From assembly GCF_018613065.1 (NCBI RefSeq), contig NZ_JAGGQW010000018.1:1-53243 (forward strand): a DNA stretch of 53,243 bases, given 5' to 3'. The DNA is from Bacillus sp. ISL-7 (GTDB lineage Bacteria; Bacillota; Bacilli; Bacillales_B; DSM-18226). A program made the translations under genes and the position numbers. Under the pieces are notes generated by a model. That model was not told where the DNA came from. It saw only the letters and a list, made by a program, of their open reading frames with translations, and ran no database searches. Numbering within the stretch: position 1 is the first letter of the stretch; the number at the start of each line of letters is the position of its first letter. Below are positions 24,705 through 33,962 of the stretch, piece after piece.

Positions 24705-25000
24705 TCCTTAGGTAATTCTAAATTTAAGAGTAAGGGTCACTGTCCCATACACTTGCCTACTCAAATAATGGAATTAAATTTATCATAGTATAATACTTAA
24801 AAATCTCAAACTTCTAATCACCCCTAGAGCCATTCCTTCTTCATACAGATAGGTAAGGGTTTGAAGTTATTGCTTCCTTTTCCCCTGAAGATGTTCGCCA
24901 AGCTTATTCGGAAATTGAGACTTTTTAAAAGGTTTTAAAGGAAAGTAAAGGGAAAATGTTGAATTATTATAGTTAAAGCCTATCTTGGAGGGACGGAGCA
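24705..25000. other. Spacer between glycosyltransferase and DUF6241 gene
   Basis: AT-rich promoter region for the divergent pair. A short open tail (EVIASFSPEDVRQAYSEIET, ending near 24928) looks like a coding C-terminus without a body; it may be a decayed gene end. Confidence 0.3.
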
Positions 25001-25042
25001 ATGTTCCAGACCTTCACATTAGAGGAGCAGGAGAAACTATGA
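25001..25042 (+). CDS. 13-codon mini-ORF coupled to the next gene
   Basis: ATG preceded by GGAGGGACGGAGC, encoding MFQTFTLEEQEKL. Its TGA overlaps the ATG of the following gene (ATGA), and the downstream RBS AGGAG lies inside it. It could be a coupling leader peptide or the eroded end of an upstream gene. Confidence 0.4.
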   Translation: MFQTFTLEEQEKL

Positions 25043-25542
25043 AAAAAATACATAAAAAAATATGGATCCCAGTAGTACTCGCGGGGGTATTAATTGGGGG
25101 TTATTTATATCTTGATAAGGAAAATGTCACTGTTAGGGTAGGAACAGCACCTAGTGGCGAAAAAGTGGTCCAAGTAAATGAACAAAATAATAAGGTTGAT
25201 CGTGAATTTCCGTTTAGCATGAGTGAAAACTCTGTTCAGCAAGCCATACATAATATGTCACATCAAAAGGTATTAGCGAAAAAAAAATGGGGTGCGTTGC
25301 CATTAACGCCTGAACGGGTTAAAAGATTATTACAAGTGGTGGAAGCAAATAAGAAAAAATATGAAAATGCTGATTTATATTTAAGTATATTAAGATCTTG
25401 GGATAAAGGCAATTTTGATCATGTGGTTATTAACCACAATGCCATTTGGTCGCTGCAGGGTGGCACGGTTGGAAAGGCTAATGGCATAGCCTCACCTGAA
25501 GAGGAAATGGAATTTATACAGGAGAATTTCGATGTTGAGTAG
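25039..25542 (+). CDS. Membrane-anchored DUF6241-like protein
   Basis: 167 residues. One N-terminal membrane segment (IWIPVVLAGVLIGGYLYL) follows MKKIHKK, then an extracytoplasmic domain with FPFSMSENSVQQAIHNMSHQ and AIWSLQGGTVGKANGIASPE, features of the DUF6241 family of Bacillus. Function unknown; relatives often accompany ECF sigma factors, none of which is seen here. The start at 25039 has AGGAG inside the mini-ORF. Confidence 0.75.
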   Translation: MKKIHKKIWIPVVLAGVLIGGYLYLDKENVTVRVGTAPSGEKVVQVNEQNNKVDREFPFSMSENSVQQAIHNMSHQKVLAKKKWGALPLTPERVKRLLQVVEANKKKYENADLYLSILRSWDKGNFDHVVINHNAIWSLQGGTVGKANGIASPEEEMEFIQENFDVE

Positions 25543-25546
25543 AAAG

Positions 25547-25570
25547 AAGCGTTCAATTCGAGCGCTTTTA
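25547..25570 (+). terminator. Weak terminator after the DUF6241-like gene
   Basis: AAGCG/CGCTT five-bp stem with an 11-nt loop and a short T-rich tail. Confidence 0.4.
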
Positions 25571-25628
25571 ATTTGATGTTTCCGTGGTAGCATCAAAAAA
25601 GGGCTGATCTATTCTTATTTTTGTTTCG

Positions 25629-25643
25629 TATCGCTGGGCGATA
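25629..25643. promoter_or_regulatory. Palindrome upstream of the MerR-like gene
   Basis: TATCGC TGG GCGATA, 55 bp before the start codon. A second version lies directly behind the gene at 26444-26458. Confidence 0.55.
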
Positions 25644-25697
25644 TATCTTGCAAATGAACCAATAAACCTTCATATTTAATAGAAAAGGAGGTCCGAT

Positions 25698-26405
25698 ATG
25701 CGACGTGATATACAATCGAATGAACGAGCTTTCTCATCCAAGGAAGTGGCAGAAGAAGTTGGGATTGCAACACCAACTGTTCGAAAGTATGGCCAAATCT
25801 TAGAACGGAATGGATATGAGTTTTTTAAAGATGGCGATCGGCGTATCTTTGTTCAATCTGATATCGGAGCGCTTATAGCGCTACGCGATACGGATAAGCC
25901 CCTAGACGATACAGCTAAAGACCTTGCGTATCAACAAAAGGAAAGATTAGTAGATTTCAATGAAACGGAAATAGCGGTACCCGATACATATGAAAATTTA
26001 CCCCAAGACCCTAATCAATTAAAAGAGATTTTAAAGGTTTTAGTCAATGAACTTGCCGCCACGCGTGAAATGAATGTTCAACTGACAAACGATATGTCTC
26101 AGCTTAAACTAACAGTTTCCCGACTCCAGCAAGATCACCATGTTATAAGTTCCAGTATTGCTAATTCAGCGCAAAAAACTCATGCGAAAATTGAAAAATT
26201 AACGGAACAACAAAATAACCATTACGAAACTTTGCTGCAGCAAGAAATACAAAAAAGTGAATTTTTACAAAAAGAAATACAAAATATGCGGGACGAACTG
26301 GAAAAAGAATGGCGTTCACAAAATGATTTCAATAAACGTTTAGAAGAAGCGATACAAAAACCTAAAGAAAAATGGGAGAGGCTTTTCTCCATATTCCGAA
26401 AATAG
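25698..26405 (+). CDS. MerR-like HTH protein with C-terminal coiled coil (RacA/DUF3967-like)
   Basis: 235 residues. Residues about 12-60 form a MerR-type HTH (FSSKEVAEEVGIATPTVRKY then GQILERNGYEFF). Residues about 120-230 are a long, polar, glutamine/lysine-rich coiled coil, with no effector domain. This architecture is shared by RacA-type chromosome-anchoring proteins and by DUF3967 proteins of Bacillus plasmids. It may bind the flanking palindromes as autoregulator or centromere-type protein (inference). RBS AAAGGAGG. A decayed copy of part of this gene lies downstream. Confidence 0.78.
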   Translation: MRRDIQSNERAFSSKEVAEEVGIATPTVRKYGQILERNGYEFFKDGDRRIFVQSDIGALIALRDTDKPLDDTAKDLAYQQKERLVDFNETEIAVPDTYENLPQDPNQLKEILKVLVNELAATREMNVQLTNDMSQLKLTVSRLQQDHHVISSSIANSAQKTHAKIEKLTEQQNNHYETLLQQEIQKSEFLQKEIQNMRDELEKEWRSQNDFNKRLEEAIQKPKEKWERLFSIFRK

Positions 26406-26443
26406 GGTGCCTGTTTTAGGTTTTTTTTTGCTTACTTGTATCG

Positions 26444-26458
26444 TATCGCCCGGCGATA
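26444..26458. promoter_or_regulatory. Palindrome downstream of the MerR-like gene
   Basis: TATCGCC C GGCGATA, a perfect 7-bp dyad around one base, matching the upstream copy. It lies in front of the decayed second copy, in the same relation as the first palindrome to the intact gene. Confidence 0.55.
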
Positions 26459-26496
26459 TAACGAATTAAATATGAATTTTTAATAAAGGTTGCTGG

Positions 26497-26598
26497 TGTA
26501 TCGCTCTTCAATCCGACATTAATGCGCTTATAGCGGTATTCGATACGGACATTCCTCCAAATTTCAACAAATTCCCGGGAAATATCTACAAATTCTGA
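26497..26598 (+). pseudogene. Decayed duplicate of the MerR-like gene
   Basis: Reads QSDINALIAVFDTDIPP and then an unrelated tail to TGA at 26596-26598. The intact gene has QSDIGALIALRDTDKP at the same place, and the DNA similarity continues on both sides. The HTH-coding start and the coiled coil are gone. Confidence 0.65.
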
Positions 26599-26633
26599 GT
26601 ATATAGCGACAAAATGCCACTATTTCTTCTATT

Positions 26634-26671
26634 AAAAAACCACTTCCTAATAAAATTTAGGTAGTGGTTTT
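26634..26671 (-). terminator. Terminator of gutR
   Basis: AAACCACTTCCTAA pairs with TTAGGTAGTGGTTT (one mismatch). On the minus strand it is followed by TTTTTT, 47 bp after the gutR stop. Sequence and right flank are nearly those of 6416-6450. Confidence 0.75.
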
Positions 26672-26717
26672 GCTGTTAAAATTTAAATGCCAAGCCTTAA
26701 GCCTTGAACGAACACGG

Positions 26718-29252
26718 CTAAATATGTAAATTACTTTCAATTACATCATTAAATTGTTCTACTTCTTTTCGAATACTGATGGTTGGTTCCCACGAATCAA
26801 TAAGGTTAATAGCGATTTGATTTGATTGCAGTGCTTTTTCATTATCGCCTTTCTGAGAAAACATTTGTGACATCCCATAATGATAATAAATTAGCTCAAT
26901 CTGATTCGCCTTATTTTTGTGATAGAGAATATTATCAAACGCTGCTTCTGCCTTTTCAAATTCGTCGCAATTTACATAAGCTAAACCTAAATTAAAATAT
27001 GCTTCAATCGTTTTTTCACCGCCATACATTGTGCTGATTTGATTAGCGGCTTCGTATAAATTGATTGCCTCTTTATAATTTTTTCGCAACAAGCTTAGGT
27101 CCCCGCGAACTAATAAAACTCTATGTTGGATAATAGGGGTCGCGGATATATCTATGACTTCTCTTAAAATTGCTTCTGCCTTTTCAGGATCGCTTGATTT
27201 TAAGAACAGTCTGGATTTTAAGGCAAGTCCCCAAACCTTCAAATCAAAAACATCCGCGTTATTAGAATCTAAATGCTCTAGTATCTGAAGCCCGGCTTCA
27301 ATTTGTTGAAGGGCTTCATCCAATTCATTGACTTCTATTAATGCCCAGCCTACTGTATCAATTCGAAGAAAAGCTTCATGCGTTTTTTTATCCAATTGGT
27401 TGGCGTAATCAGCGGCTTTCAGTCCGTACTCGATTCGGAGCGGCAAGTTAATCCGGCTTAAAAAGTGACTTATGCGTGTTACCAGATCAATTAGCAGCTC
27501 CTTATCTGGAACTTGGCTTGCCCACTTTATAACTTTAAGTATGTTCGGCCATTCTTTCTTGATTTTATCCAAATCACGACCAAGCAGGTAACTCCAATAA
27601 ACAGAATTTAGCTGCTCCCGTTTTAAATGGGTTTCTAAGTACTGAATATAATATCGGCTCCATCGACTGCGTGCTTCCTTTTCAAAGTCTTGATTCTCTA
27701 ACAAGTGCTGCTCGCCATAAGCCACTACAGTTTGATGCCCAAGAAAATATAATTTCCCTTCTATCCGCTCTGGTTGGATCAGGGCAAAGGTCCGCATCTT
27801 TTCAACAGCATAATGATAATTTCGAACATCTAATCCAGCGGCTGCAGCCCAGCTCTCTTCATCAGGAGGTTTGCTGAAAAAACATAGCACCTGCCATAGA
27901 CGCCGGGTACCTTCATCACAGCGTTTCCATGTGCGCCCAAAGAGGAAATCAAACATTTCCAACAATGTGTAGCCGGCTTTCCCTAATTCCTGAATAAGTT
28001 GTTGAGCAGGAATGTCATCGTCTGAAATATAGGCTATGCTGAGTGCAATAGCTTTAGGGTTACCAGCAGTCGCTAAAAACAACTGGTGCTGGATTTCAGG
28101 AGATATATTCAATAACTGTTTTATCTTTTCTCGCTTATCTGGAGAGTTACAAGTTTGTAATTGACGGCGTACTTCATAAGTAAAAAAATCAAAAGCTTCA
28201 GTTTTTTCAAGACCATTCAGCTGAATGGTAACCATTTCCCTAAAGGCTTCCCGATATTTTTGATACAAATTCTCACGAGAGGTTAGGATTACTCTAACAC
28301 CTTGTGGGAGATTGGTAATGAACTCGTGAATATCACTTTCGGCAGTATCAATACTGTCTACAATCAGCAATACCGGTTCTTGCCGAGAATAATTCGCCAA
28401 TGCATTACGGACAACAAAACGTTTTTCATTAATTGATTTATCTATTTGTTCTACGCGTCCTAGTTGATAGGCAATTGTATTTAGGAAATCACTAAAGGTT
28501 AACCCTTTCCAATCAGCACTTACCCAGATTATCGATCTAAATGTTGGCCAATTTTCGTCGACATTAACAGAATCCCCATGGAGATTTCCCCCAACACAGG
28601 CATATGCTACTTCAAGCGCGATGGTCGTTTTTCCCATGCCAGCCCAACCAGTAATTGTACATACTGGTGAAGGAGAAAGCACCCACTGACGAATAGCTTC
28701 TAAGTCAAAGCTCCTACCGATGAAGCCCCCTGACCAGCGAGTTGGCAAGTTATGCGTCATTGGCTGTTCTTTAGGTGTAATAGTATTGCTTATTTGCGTA
28801 TCAGGAAACAATCGATTAATTACATTTTCAATGTCTTCATCAAGCGGTGCACCGAATGCCCCGTTATTTCGTAAGATTTTGGCTTTTTTTAGACATGAAA
28901 CGACCCAGATAGGTAATGCAGGTTTAATTACAGGTATGGAAGTAGTCTCAAGTAGTTTTGTAAACCACTGTATATTCATGTCACTCTTTTCTATGATGAC
29001 CCAGATAATTCCAAAGAGTTTTCCGTCGTCAATTCGGCCGGGAATATATTTTAGGCCCATTTGCCCTATCCAGCTTTTAATGGTATTAGAAGAGACCCCC
29101 AGCTGGTAAGCGACTTTTTCTAAATAGGATTGTCCTGATGAATTAATTTCATTTTTACCCCTTCTGATTTTGAAGTCAGGATGGAGTTTTAAAGACTTAA
29201 CACCAGACGATAACAGTTCCGCAAAATCTTTCTGGTCCTCGAGTTCAGCCAT
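26718..29252 (-). CDS. gutR: GutR-type transcriptional activator (HTH, NB-ARC ATPase, TPR)
   Basis: About 844 residues (848 from the GTG at 29264, whose RBS is too close; ATG at 29252 is used). An N-terminal HTH lies near residues 45-70 (SYLEKVAYQLGVSSNTIKSW). The STAND/NB-ARC ATPase has Walker A TGWAGMGKTTIA (about 205-216), Walker B PVLLIVDSID and sensor RVILTSR. TPR-like helices fill residues about 600-840. B. subtilis GutR, the glucitol-operon activator, has this size and layout. The gene is divergent from gutB-gutP-fruC with a 21-bp palindrome in the shared promoter region. Alone it could be mistaken for a STAND defence protein, but context and HTH argue for GutR. Presumably sorbitol-responsive. 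Confidence 0.85.
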   Translation of the reverse strand: MAELEDQKDFAELLSSGVKSLKLHPDFKIRRGKNEINSSGQSYLEKVAYQLGVSSNTIKSWIGQMGLKYIPGRIDDGKLFGIIWVIIEKSDMNIQWFTKLLETTSIPVIKPALPIWVVSCLKKAKILRNNGAFGAPLDEDIENVINRLFPDTQISNTITPKEQPMTHNLPTRWSGGFIGRSFDLEAIRQWVLSPSPVCTITGWAGMGKTTIALEVAYACVGGNLHGDSVNVDENWPTFRSIIWVSADWKGLTFSDFLNTIAYQLGRVEQIDKSINEKRFVVRNALANYSRQEPVLLIVDSIDTAESDIHEFITNLPQGVRVILTSRENLYQKYREAFREMVTIQLNGLEKTEAFDFFTYEVRRQLQTCNSPDKREKIKQLLNISPEIQHQLFLATAGNPKAIALSIAYISDDDIPAQQLIQELGKAGYTLLEMFDFLFGRTWKRCDEGTRRLWQVLCFFSKPPDEESWAAAAGLDVRNYHYAVEKMRTFALIQPERIEGKLYFLGHQTVVAYGEQHLLENQDFEKEARSRWSRYYIQYLETHLKREQLNSVYWSYLLGRDLDKIKKEWPNILKVIKWASQVPDKELLIDLVTRISHFLSRINLPLRIEYGLKAADYANQLDKKTHEAFLRIDTVGWALIEVNELDEALQQIEAGLQILEHLDSNNADVFDLKVWGLALKSRLFLKSSDPEKAEAILREVIDISATPIIQHRVLLVRGDLSLLRKNYKEAINLYEAANQISTMYGGEKTIEAYFNLGLAYVNCDEFEKAEAAFDNILYHKNKANQIELIYYHYGMSQMFSQKGDNEKALQSNQIAINLIDSWEPTISIRKEVEQFNDVIESNLHI

Positions 29253-29319
29253 AATGCCTTGCACACCTCCTTTTATGTTATTTTACCAATTCATCTCTTT
29301 TTGTATATGAAAAATTAGA

Positions 29320-29340
29320 AAGTACAGCGCCGCTGTACTT
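29320..29340. promoter_or_regulatory. Palindromic operator, probable GutR site
   Basis: AAGTACAGCG and CGCTGTACTT form a perfect dyad around one C; CTGTA/TACAG extends the symmetry to the right. It lies 106 bp upstream of gutB in the divergent region. Confidence 0.65.
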
Positions 29341-29446
29341 TTATACAGTGTAAAAAGCTACTAGATCATTGGGTTAGCAAGTAAAATCAAAATATAACAG
29401 AGGGGAATAAAATGTATGCACTTACATAAAAGAAAGGAATTTTAAA

Positions 29447-30508
29447 ATGAAAAACACACTACCTACACACATGAAAGCTGCAATTATGCACAGTACAAGA
29501 GAAATTACAATTGAATCATTGCCTGTCCCGCAAATTAGTCAAGATGAAGTTTTAATTAAAGTAATGGCCGTTGGAATTTGTGGGTCGGACTTACATTATT
29601 ATACTCACGGAAGAATTGGTAAATACATCGTTGAGAAGCCGATCATCCTTGGCCATGAATGCTCGGGTGAGATTGCTGCTATTGGAACGGCTGTTGATAG
29701 ATTTAAAGTCGGTGAACGCGTTGCGGTTGAACCAGGTGTAACCTGCGGGTACTGCGAAGCGTGTAAAGAGGGCCGTTATAACCTTTGTCCAGATGTAGAA
29801 TTTTTGGCAACGCCACCAGTTGACGGTGCATTTGTACAATATATAAAAATGCGGCAAGACTTTGTCTTCGCAATTCCGGATACTCTTTCCTTTGAAGATG
29901 CTGCCCTAATCGAACCCTTTTCTGTTGGTATTCATGCAGCGATGAGAACGAAACTTCAACCTGGATCAACCATTGCAATAATGGGAATGGGCCCGGTGGG
30001 GTTAATGGCTGTTGGTGCAGCCAAAGCATTTGGGGCAGGCACAATAATAGTGACCGATTTGGAGCCGTTACGGCTCGAGGCAGCAAAAAAAATGGGGGCA
30101 ACTCATGTTATCAATATTCGGGAACAGGAACCACTGGAGGAAATCAAAAACATTACAAATGGCAGAGGGGTTGACGTTGCTTGGGAAACAGCCGGGAATC
30201 CAGGAGCGCTGCAATCCGCACTAGCTTCCGTTCGTCGAGGTGGGAAACTTGCCATTGTAGGATTGCCTTCCCAGAATGAAATCCCGCTAAATGTACCATT
30301 TATCGCGGACAATGAGATTGATATTTATGGCATCTTTCGTTATGCAAACACGTATCCAAAAGGGATCAACTTCCTTGCTTCTGGCATAGTTGACACCAAG
30401 CATCTTGTGACGGATCGATATTCGTTAGCTGACACACGTGAAGCGATGGAACGAGCCCTTAATTTTAAAAATGAATGTTTAAAAATTATAGTCTATCCGA
30501 ATGACTAA
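29447..30508 (+). CDS. gutB: Zinc-dependent sorbitol dehydrogenase
   Basis: 353 residues. It oxidises sorbitol (glucitol) to fructose with NAD. Medium-chain dehydrogenase: catalytic zinc site GICGSDLHYY and GHECSGEIAAIG, structural zinc Cys cluster CGYCEACKEGRYNLC, coenzyme motif GMGPVGLMAVGAAKAFGAG. RBS AAAGGAA before the ATG. First gene of an operon with a GPH transporter and a fructokinase, the layout of gutB-gutP-fruC in B. subtilis. Xylitol is another possible substrate. Confidence 0.92.
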   Translation: MKNTLPTHMKAAIMHSTREITIESLPVPQISQDEVLIKVMAVGICGSDLHYYTHGRIGKYIVEKPIILGHECSGEIAAIGTAVDRFKVGERVAVEPGVTCGYCEACKEGRYNLCPDVEFLATPPVDGAFVQYIKMRQDFVFAIPDTLSFEDAALIEPFSVGIHAAMRTKLQPGSTIAIMGMGPVGLMAVGAAKAFGAGTIIVTDLEPLRLEAAKKMGATHVINIREQEPLEEIKNITNGRGVDVAWETAGNPGALQSALASVRRGGKLAIVGLPSQNEIPLNVPFIADNEIDIYGIFRYANTYPKGINFLASGIVDTKHLVTDRYSLADTREAMERALNFKNECLKIIVYPND

Positions 30509-30535
30509 AACTGAACGAATGGAGAGGTATAATCT

Positions 30536-31948
30536 ATGATAGAAACAGGACAATTAGCAGGATTGAAGGCCAAAGGCAAAAAAAGTTCCCGCTCTAGTAA
30601 TACTAGTACTGGTTTATCCTGGTTAGAACGATTTGGATACGGACTTGGTGATATGTCGTATAATATTGTTTTCCAATTTGTTAACGCGTATCTCCTTTTC
30701 TATTATACGGATGTCGGTGGGATTCACCCTGCGGTTATTGCAACTCTATTCCTTGCCGTACGAATTTTAGATGCTATTTTTGACCCAATCATGGGGATGA
30801 TTTTAGATAAGACCAACACACGCTGGGGGAAAGCAAGACCATATTTATTATGGGTCTCCCTTCCGTTCGCATTATTCACTTTCCTGTGTTTTACCAACCC
30901 TCACTTTGGCCCGACGGGAAACATTATCTATGCGTATGTTACCTATATTTTGCTAGGAATGTCCTTTAGTATGCAAACGATTCCAGTTAACAGCTTAACA
31001 GCGCGGATAACTAATGACGTGCAAGAACGAACCGTATTAACAACTACTCGGATGATATTGGTTTATATAGGAATCCTACTATCCATTTCATTTGCAACAC
31101 CACTTGCAACAGCATTTGGAGGGGAGAATCAAGAACTTGGGTTTCAGATGACTGCTCTAGTCTATGCGATGGTAAGTATCGTTTTGAACCTCTTTAGCTT
31201 TTTTACAGTACGAGAGCGAATTGTCCCCAAAAAGAGCGAGAAACATGGAATTAAAATGACGTTATCTGTTTTATTTAAGAACAAGCCTTTGTTAATTCTA
31301 GCCTCATCATTTTTGGCGTTTGCTATTGGATTTAATATTAAACTTAGTACCATGGTGTACTACTTTACGTACAATATCCATCAAAAGGAATTAGTGTTTT
31401 GGGGAACCGTTTTATTTTTTGGGGCAGCGTTAATCAGTAACTTATTTATCCCTGTATTTTCAAAAAAATGGGGTAGAAAGAACGTAATGATTATCTCAGC
31501 TGCTATATCTCTTATTTCGTACATCGGGCTGCACTTTACTCCATATTCTTCAGTTACGTTAATTTTATTTTGGTTATTTGCTTCGGGCTTTTTTACAACT
31601 CCTTTAAATACGCTAGCTTGGGGTATGATTGCCGATTGTGTAGATTATGCTGAATGGAAAACTGGAGTTCGGGCTGATGGCGTGGTTATTTCCAGCATGA
31701 GTTTTACTAATAAATTAGGAGTTGCCCTCGCGGGGTCATTCTCTGCCATTTATTTAGGGATAGCAGGCTATGTACCTAATGCAGAACAGACAGTAACGTC
31801 ACTAAATGCTATTAAAAATATGAATGCATTGATCCCAGGACTTTTTATTTTACTTGCTGTATTAATCATAAGCTTCTATCCGTTAACAGAGAAAAAATAT
31901 AAAAATATGATGTCAGATTTGGAGCAAAGATCAAAACAACCAGTTTAA
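30536..31948 (+). CDS. gutP: GPH-family sugar/polyol:cation symporter
   Basis: 470 residues, twelve membrane segments. GPH marks: [20 protein letters not shown], and [20 protein letters not shown] followed by [10 protein letters not shown]. Probably imports sorbitol, by position between gutB and fruC. RBS GGAGAGG; 28 bp after gutB. Confidence 0.88.
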   Translation: MIETGQLAGLKAKGKKSSRSSNTSTGLSWLERFGYGLGDMSYNIVFQFVNAYLLFYYTDVGGIHPAVIATLFLAVRILDAIFDPIMGMILDKTNTRWGKARPYLLWVSLPFALFTFLCFTNPHFGPTGNIIYAYVTYILLGMSFSMQTIPVNSLTARITNDVQERTVLTTTRMILVYIGILLSISFATPLATAFGGENQELGFQMTALVYAMVSIVLNLFSFFTVRERIVPKKSEKHGIKMTLSVLFKNKPLLILASSFLAFAIGFNIKLSTMVYYFTYNIHQKELVFWGTVLFFGAALISNLFIPVFSKKWGRKNVMIISAAISLISYIGLHFTPYSSVTLILFWLFASGFFTTPLNTLAWGMIADCVDYAEWKTGVRADGVVISSMSFTNKLGVALAGSFSAIYLGIAGYVPNAEQTVTSLNAIKNMNALIPGLFILLAVLIISFYPLTEKKYKNMMSDLEQRSKQPV

Positions 31949-31980
31949 TTATTCTTTATATAAAAATTTAAATTTAGTAA

Positions 31981-32965
31981 ATGAGTGTGATAGATGTGCA
32001 AAGTAATATAACTAGAAATCTTTCAGTTGTCTGTGTTGGAGAATTATTAATTGATTTCTTTTGTACGGATATTGACATGGATTTAATAAAGGGAAAAAAG
32101 TGCTGGTGGTGCACCGGCCAATGTCGCAGCTGCCATTGCAAAATTAGGCGGGGACGCAGCGTTTAGCGGAAAAGTAGGGAAGGATCCATTTGGGGATTTC
32201 TTGAAACAAACATTAGACGCTGCAAACGTAGATACCTCTATGCTTGTCATGGATGAGAAAGTACCAACCACTTTAGCCTTTGTTTCATTAAAGAAAAGTG
32301 GAGAGCGGGACTTTGTATTCCATAGGGGAGCCGATGCTTTTTTGACCTTAGACGATATTGATCAAGATAAAATAAGGAATGCAAAGATTCTCCATTTTGG
32401 TTCGGCGACAGCTATGTTATCTGAGCCATTTTGCAGCACCTACCTAAATCTTATTTCCAATGCTAAAGATGAGGGACAATTTATTTCGTTTGACCCTAAC
32501 TATCGAGGCGATTTATGGAAGGGAAGAGTCGATGAGTTTGTCACAATTGCCAAAAAGGCAATTGCTTTAAGTGATTTTGTTAAGGTAAGTGATGAGGAAT
32601 TGGAGATTATCACAGAGACTAAAGATCATGAAGAAGGTGTTAGTCTCCTTCATGAAATGGGAGCGGAAATAATAGCAGTTACGCTTGGTAAAAGAGGAAC
32701 ATTGCTGTCTAATGGAAAGAAAAATGAGATTGTTAACAGCATTCAGGTTACATCCATTGATTCTACAGGTGCAGGTGACGCTTTTGTCGGAGCAGCCTTA
32801 TACAGATTTGCAGACTCTAAACAAATCAAAACTATTAGTAATGATTTTGATAAGCTCCGTGACATCGTGTCTTTCGCTAATAAGGTTGGAGCGCTTGTTT
32901 GTACAAAAATAGGAGCTATTGAAGCATTGCCAAGTGGTTTTGAGATAGAAATTGCTAAAGTTTGA
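31981..32965 (+). pseudogene. fruC: PfkB-family fructokinase, frameshifted
   Basis: The N-terminus [16 protein letters not shown] and the body [20 protein letters not shown], then [19 protein letters not shown] near the C-terminus (catalytic Asp of the DTGAGD motif), belong to one PfkB kinase of about 325 residues. The frame breaks in a run of six A at 32094-32099; a one-base deletion restores it. Even then the segment LIKG-KSAGG is 3-4 residues shorter than the usual GxxFxKxAGG, so a small deletion may be the cause. If truly broken, fructose from GutB must be phosphorylated by another kinase. No strong RBS is seen before the ATG. Confidence 0.8.
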
Positions 32966-33005
32966 ATGCAAATTGATAAAAATGAAAAATATTTTACTCT
33001 TTGAA

Positions 33006-33046
33006 AGAGGCTTCTCGTATTGGTAATTATGAGAAGCCTCTTTTTT
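33006..33046 (+). terminator. Terminator of the gut operon
   Basis: AGAGGCTTCTC and GAGAAGCCTCT with a 14-nt loop, then six T. Confidence 0.9.
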
Positions 33047-33441
33047 CATTTCTTCGTATCACCATAGCTACTTACCACATCGTCTTGTCAAGTAAAGTTT
33101 GTGTATTTGGAACTGTGCAAGGAACCCATTCCAACTCGGAAAAACAGGTAAATAGTGCTACGATTTTTGACATTTCCTTATATATAGTCAAAAAACAAAC
33201 CCTATGTCTTACTAAGAAAGAATCATATTTCCCTTATCCTCCGGCTAAAAATTCCCAGTTTTAATGTAAATTAGAAGGAAAGTACTAGACGAAATACCAC
33301 CCATTTCCAGATGCGTTTGAATGTTCCAAGATCCTATGTTAAATAAATAGATAGGAATTTACTTCCAACGTAGTGTTGTTGTCTGGAAATCGTGATTAAT
33401 TAATTCCACGGCAAACTATAGGCAGAGGAGATGGAGAACAA
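33047..33441. other. Spacer ahead of esxA
   Basis: 395 bp with only a random-looking plus-strand ORF (33001-33264) that starts inside the terminator. AT-rich; it must hold the esxA promoter, but I cannot fix its -35 and -10. GGAGATGGAG at 33427-33436 is the esxA RBS. Confidence 0.5.
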
Positions 33442-33738
33442 GTGGCTGGACAAATTCGTATGACCCCAGCGGAGTTAAAAGCTAAAGCGACTCGCTATGG
33501 GCAAAGTTCACAACAAATTGAGCAAATTTTAAGGGACTTAACTAATTTACAAAATGAACTTCGTGGTGAATGGGAAGGCCGTGCCTTCCAAAGATTTGAC
33601 GATCAGTTTAACCAGTTGAAGCCAAAAGTACAAAATTTTGCTCAATTAATGCAGGAAATTAATACACAATTGAACAAAACGGCAGATGCAGTTGCTCAAC
33701 AAGATGAGCAATTATCGCAGAATTTTGGGCTTAATTAA
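33442..33738 (+). CDS. esxA: WXG100 protein EsxA (YukE)
   Basis: 98 residues, GTG start. Small helical-hairpin secretion substrate of type VIIb systems: [20 protein letters not shown], the W-x-G turn GEWEGRAF, and a second helix of matching length. It heads the esx-esa-ess locus and has its own terminator, as usual for this highly expressed gene. No EssC ATPase follows in the window, so its export is doubtful. Confidence 0.96.
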   Translation: MAGQIRMTPAELKAKATRYGQSSQQIEQILRDLTNLQNELRGEWEGRAFQRFDDQFNQLKPKVQNFAQLMQEINTQLNKTADAVAQQDEQLSQNFGLN

Positions 33739-33812
33739 TTCATTTGCCTGACAAATGAAAGATGAGCATTAGATAAGTGGAATGTCATTCGGGGCTATGT
33801 TCCCAAAAAACC

Positions 33813-33846
33813 AAAAGCCACGCGACAATTGTTGTGTGGCTTTTAT
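33813..33846 (+). terminator. Terminator after esxA
   Basis: AGCCACGCGACAA pairs with TTGTTGTGTGGCT (two G-U pairs), then TTTATTTTTT. Confidence 0.9.
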
Positions 33847-33962
33847 TTTTTGTTTGCAGCTAGCAGGCAACTTCAAAAAGTCTCCCAACATATTAAAGTG
33901 TTTTTATATATAAATAGAAATCATTTCTTTATTACATACTAAAAATTTCAGGGGTTGAGTGG

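Noticed and set aside
26718..29252. STAND (Avs-like) antiphage defence protein
   Set aside because: The NB-ARC and TPR layout would fit, but the N-terminal HTH, the length and the divergent gutB-gutP-fruC operon fit GutR much better.
33001..33264. Plus-strand ORF after the gut operon
   Set aside because: Starts inside the terminator stem; no RBS; composition unlike a protein.
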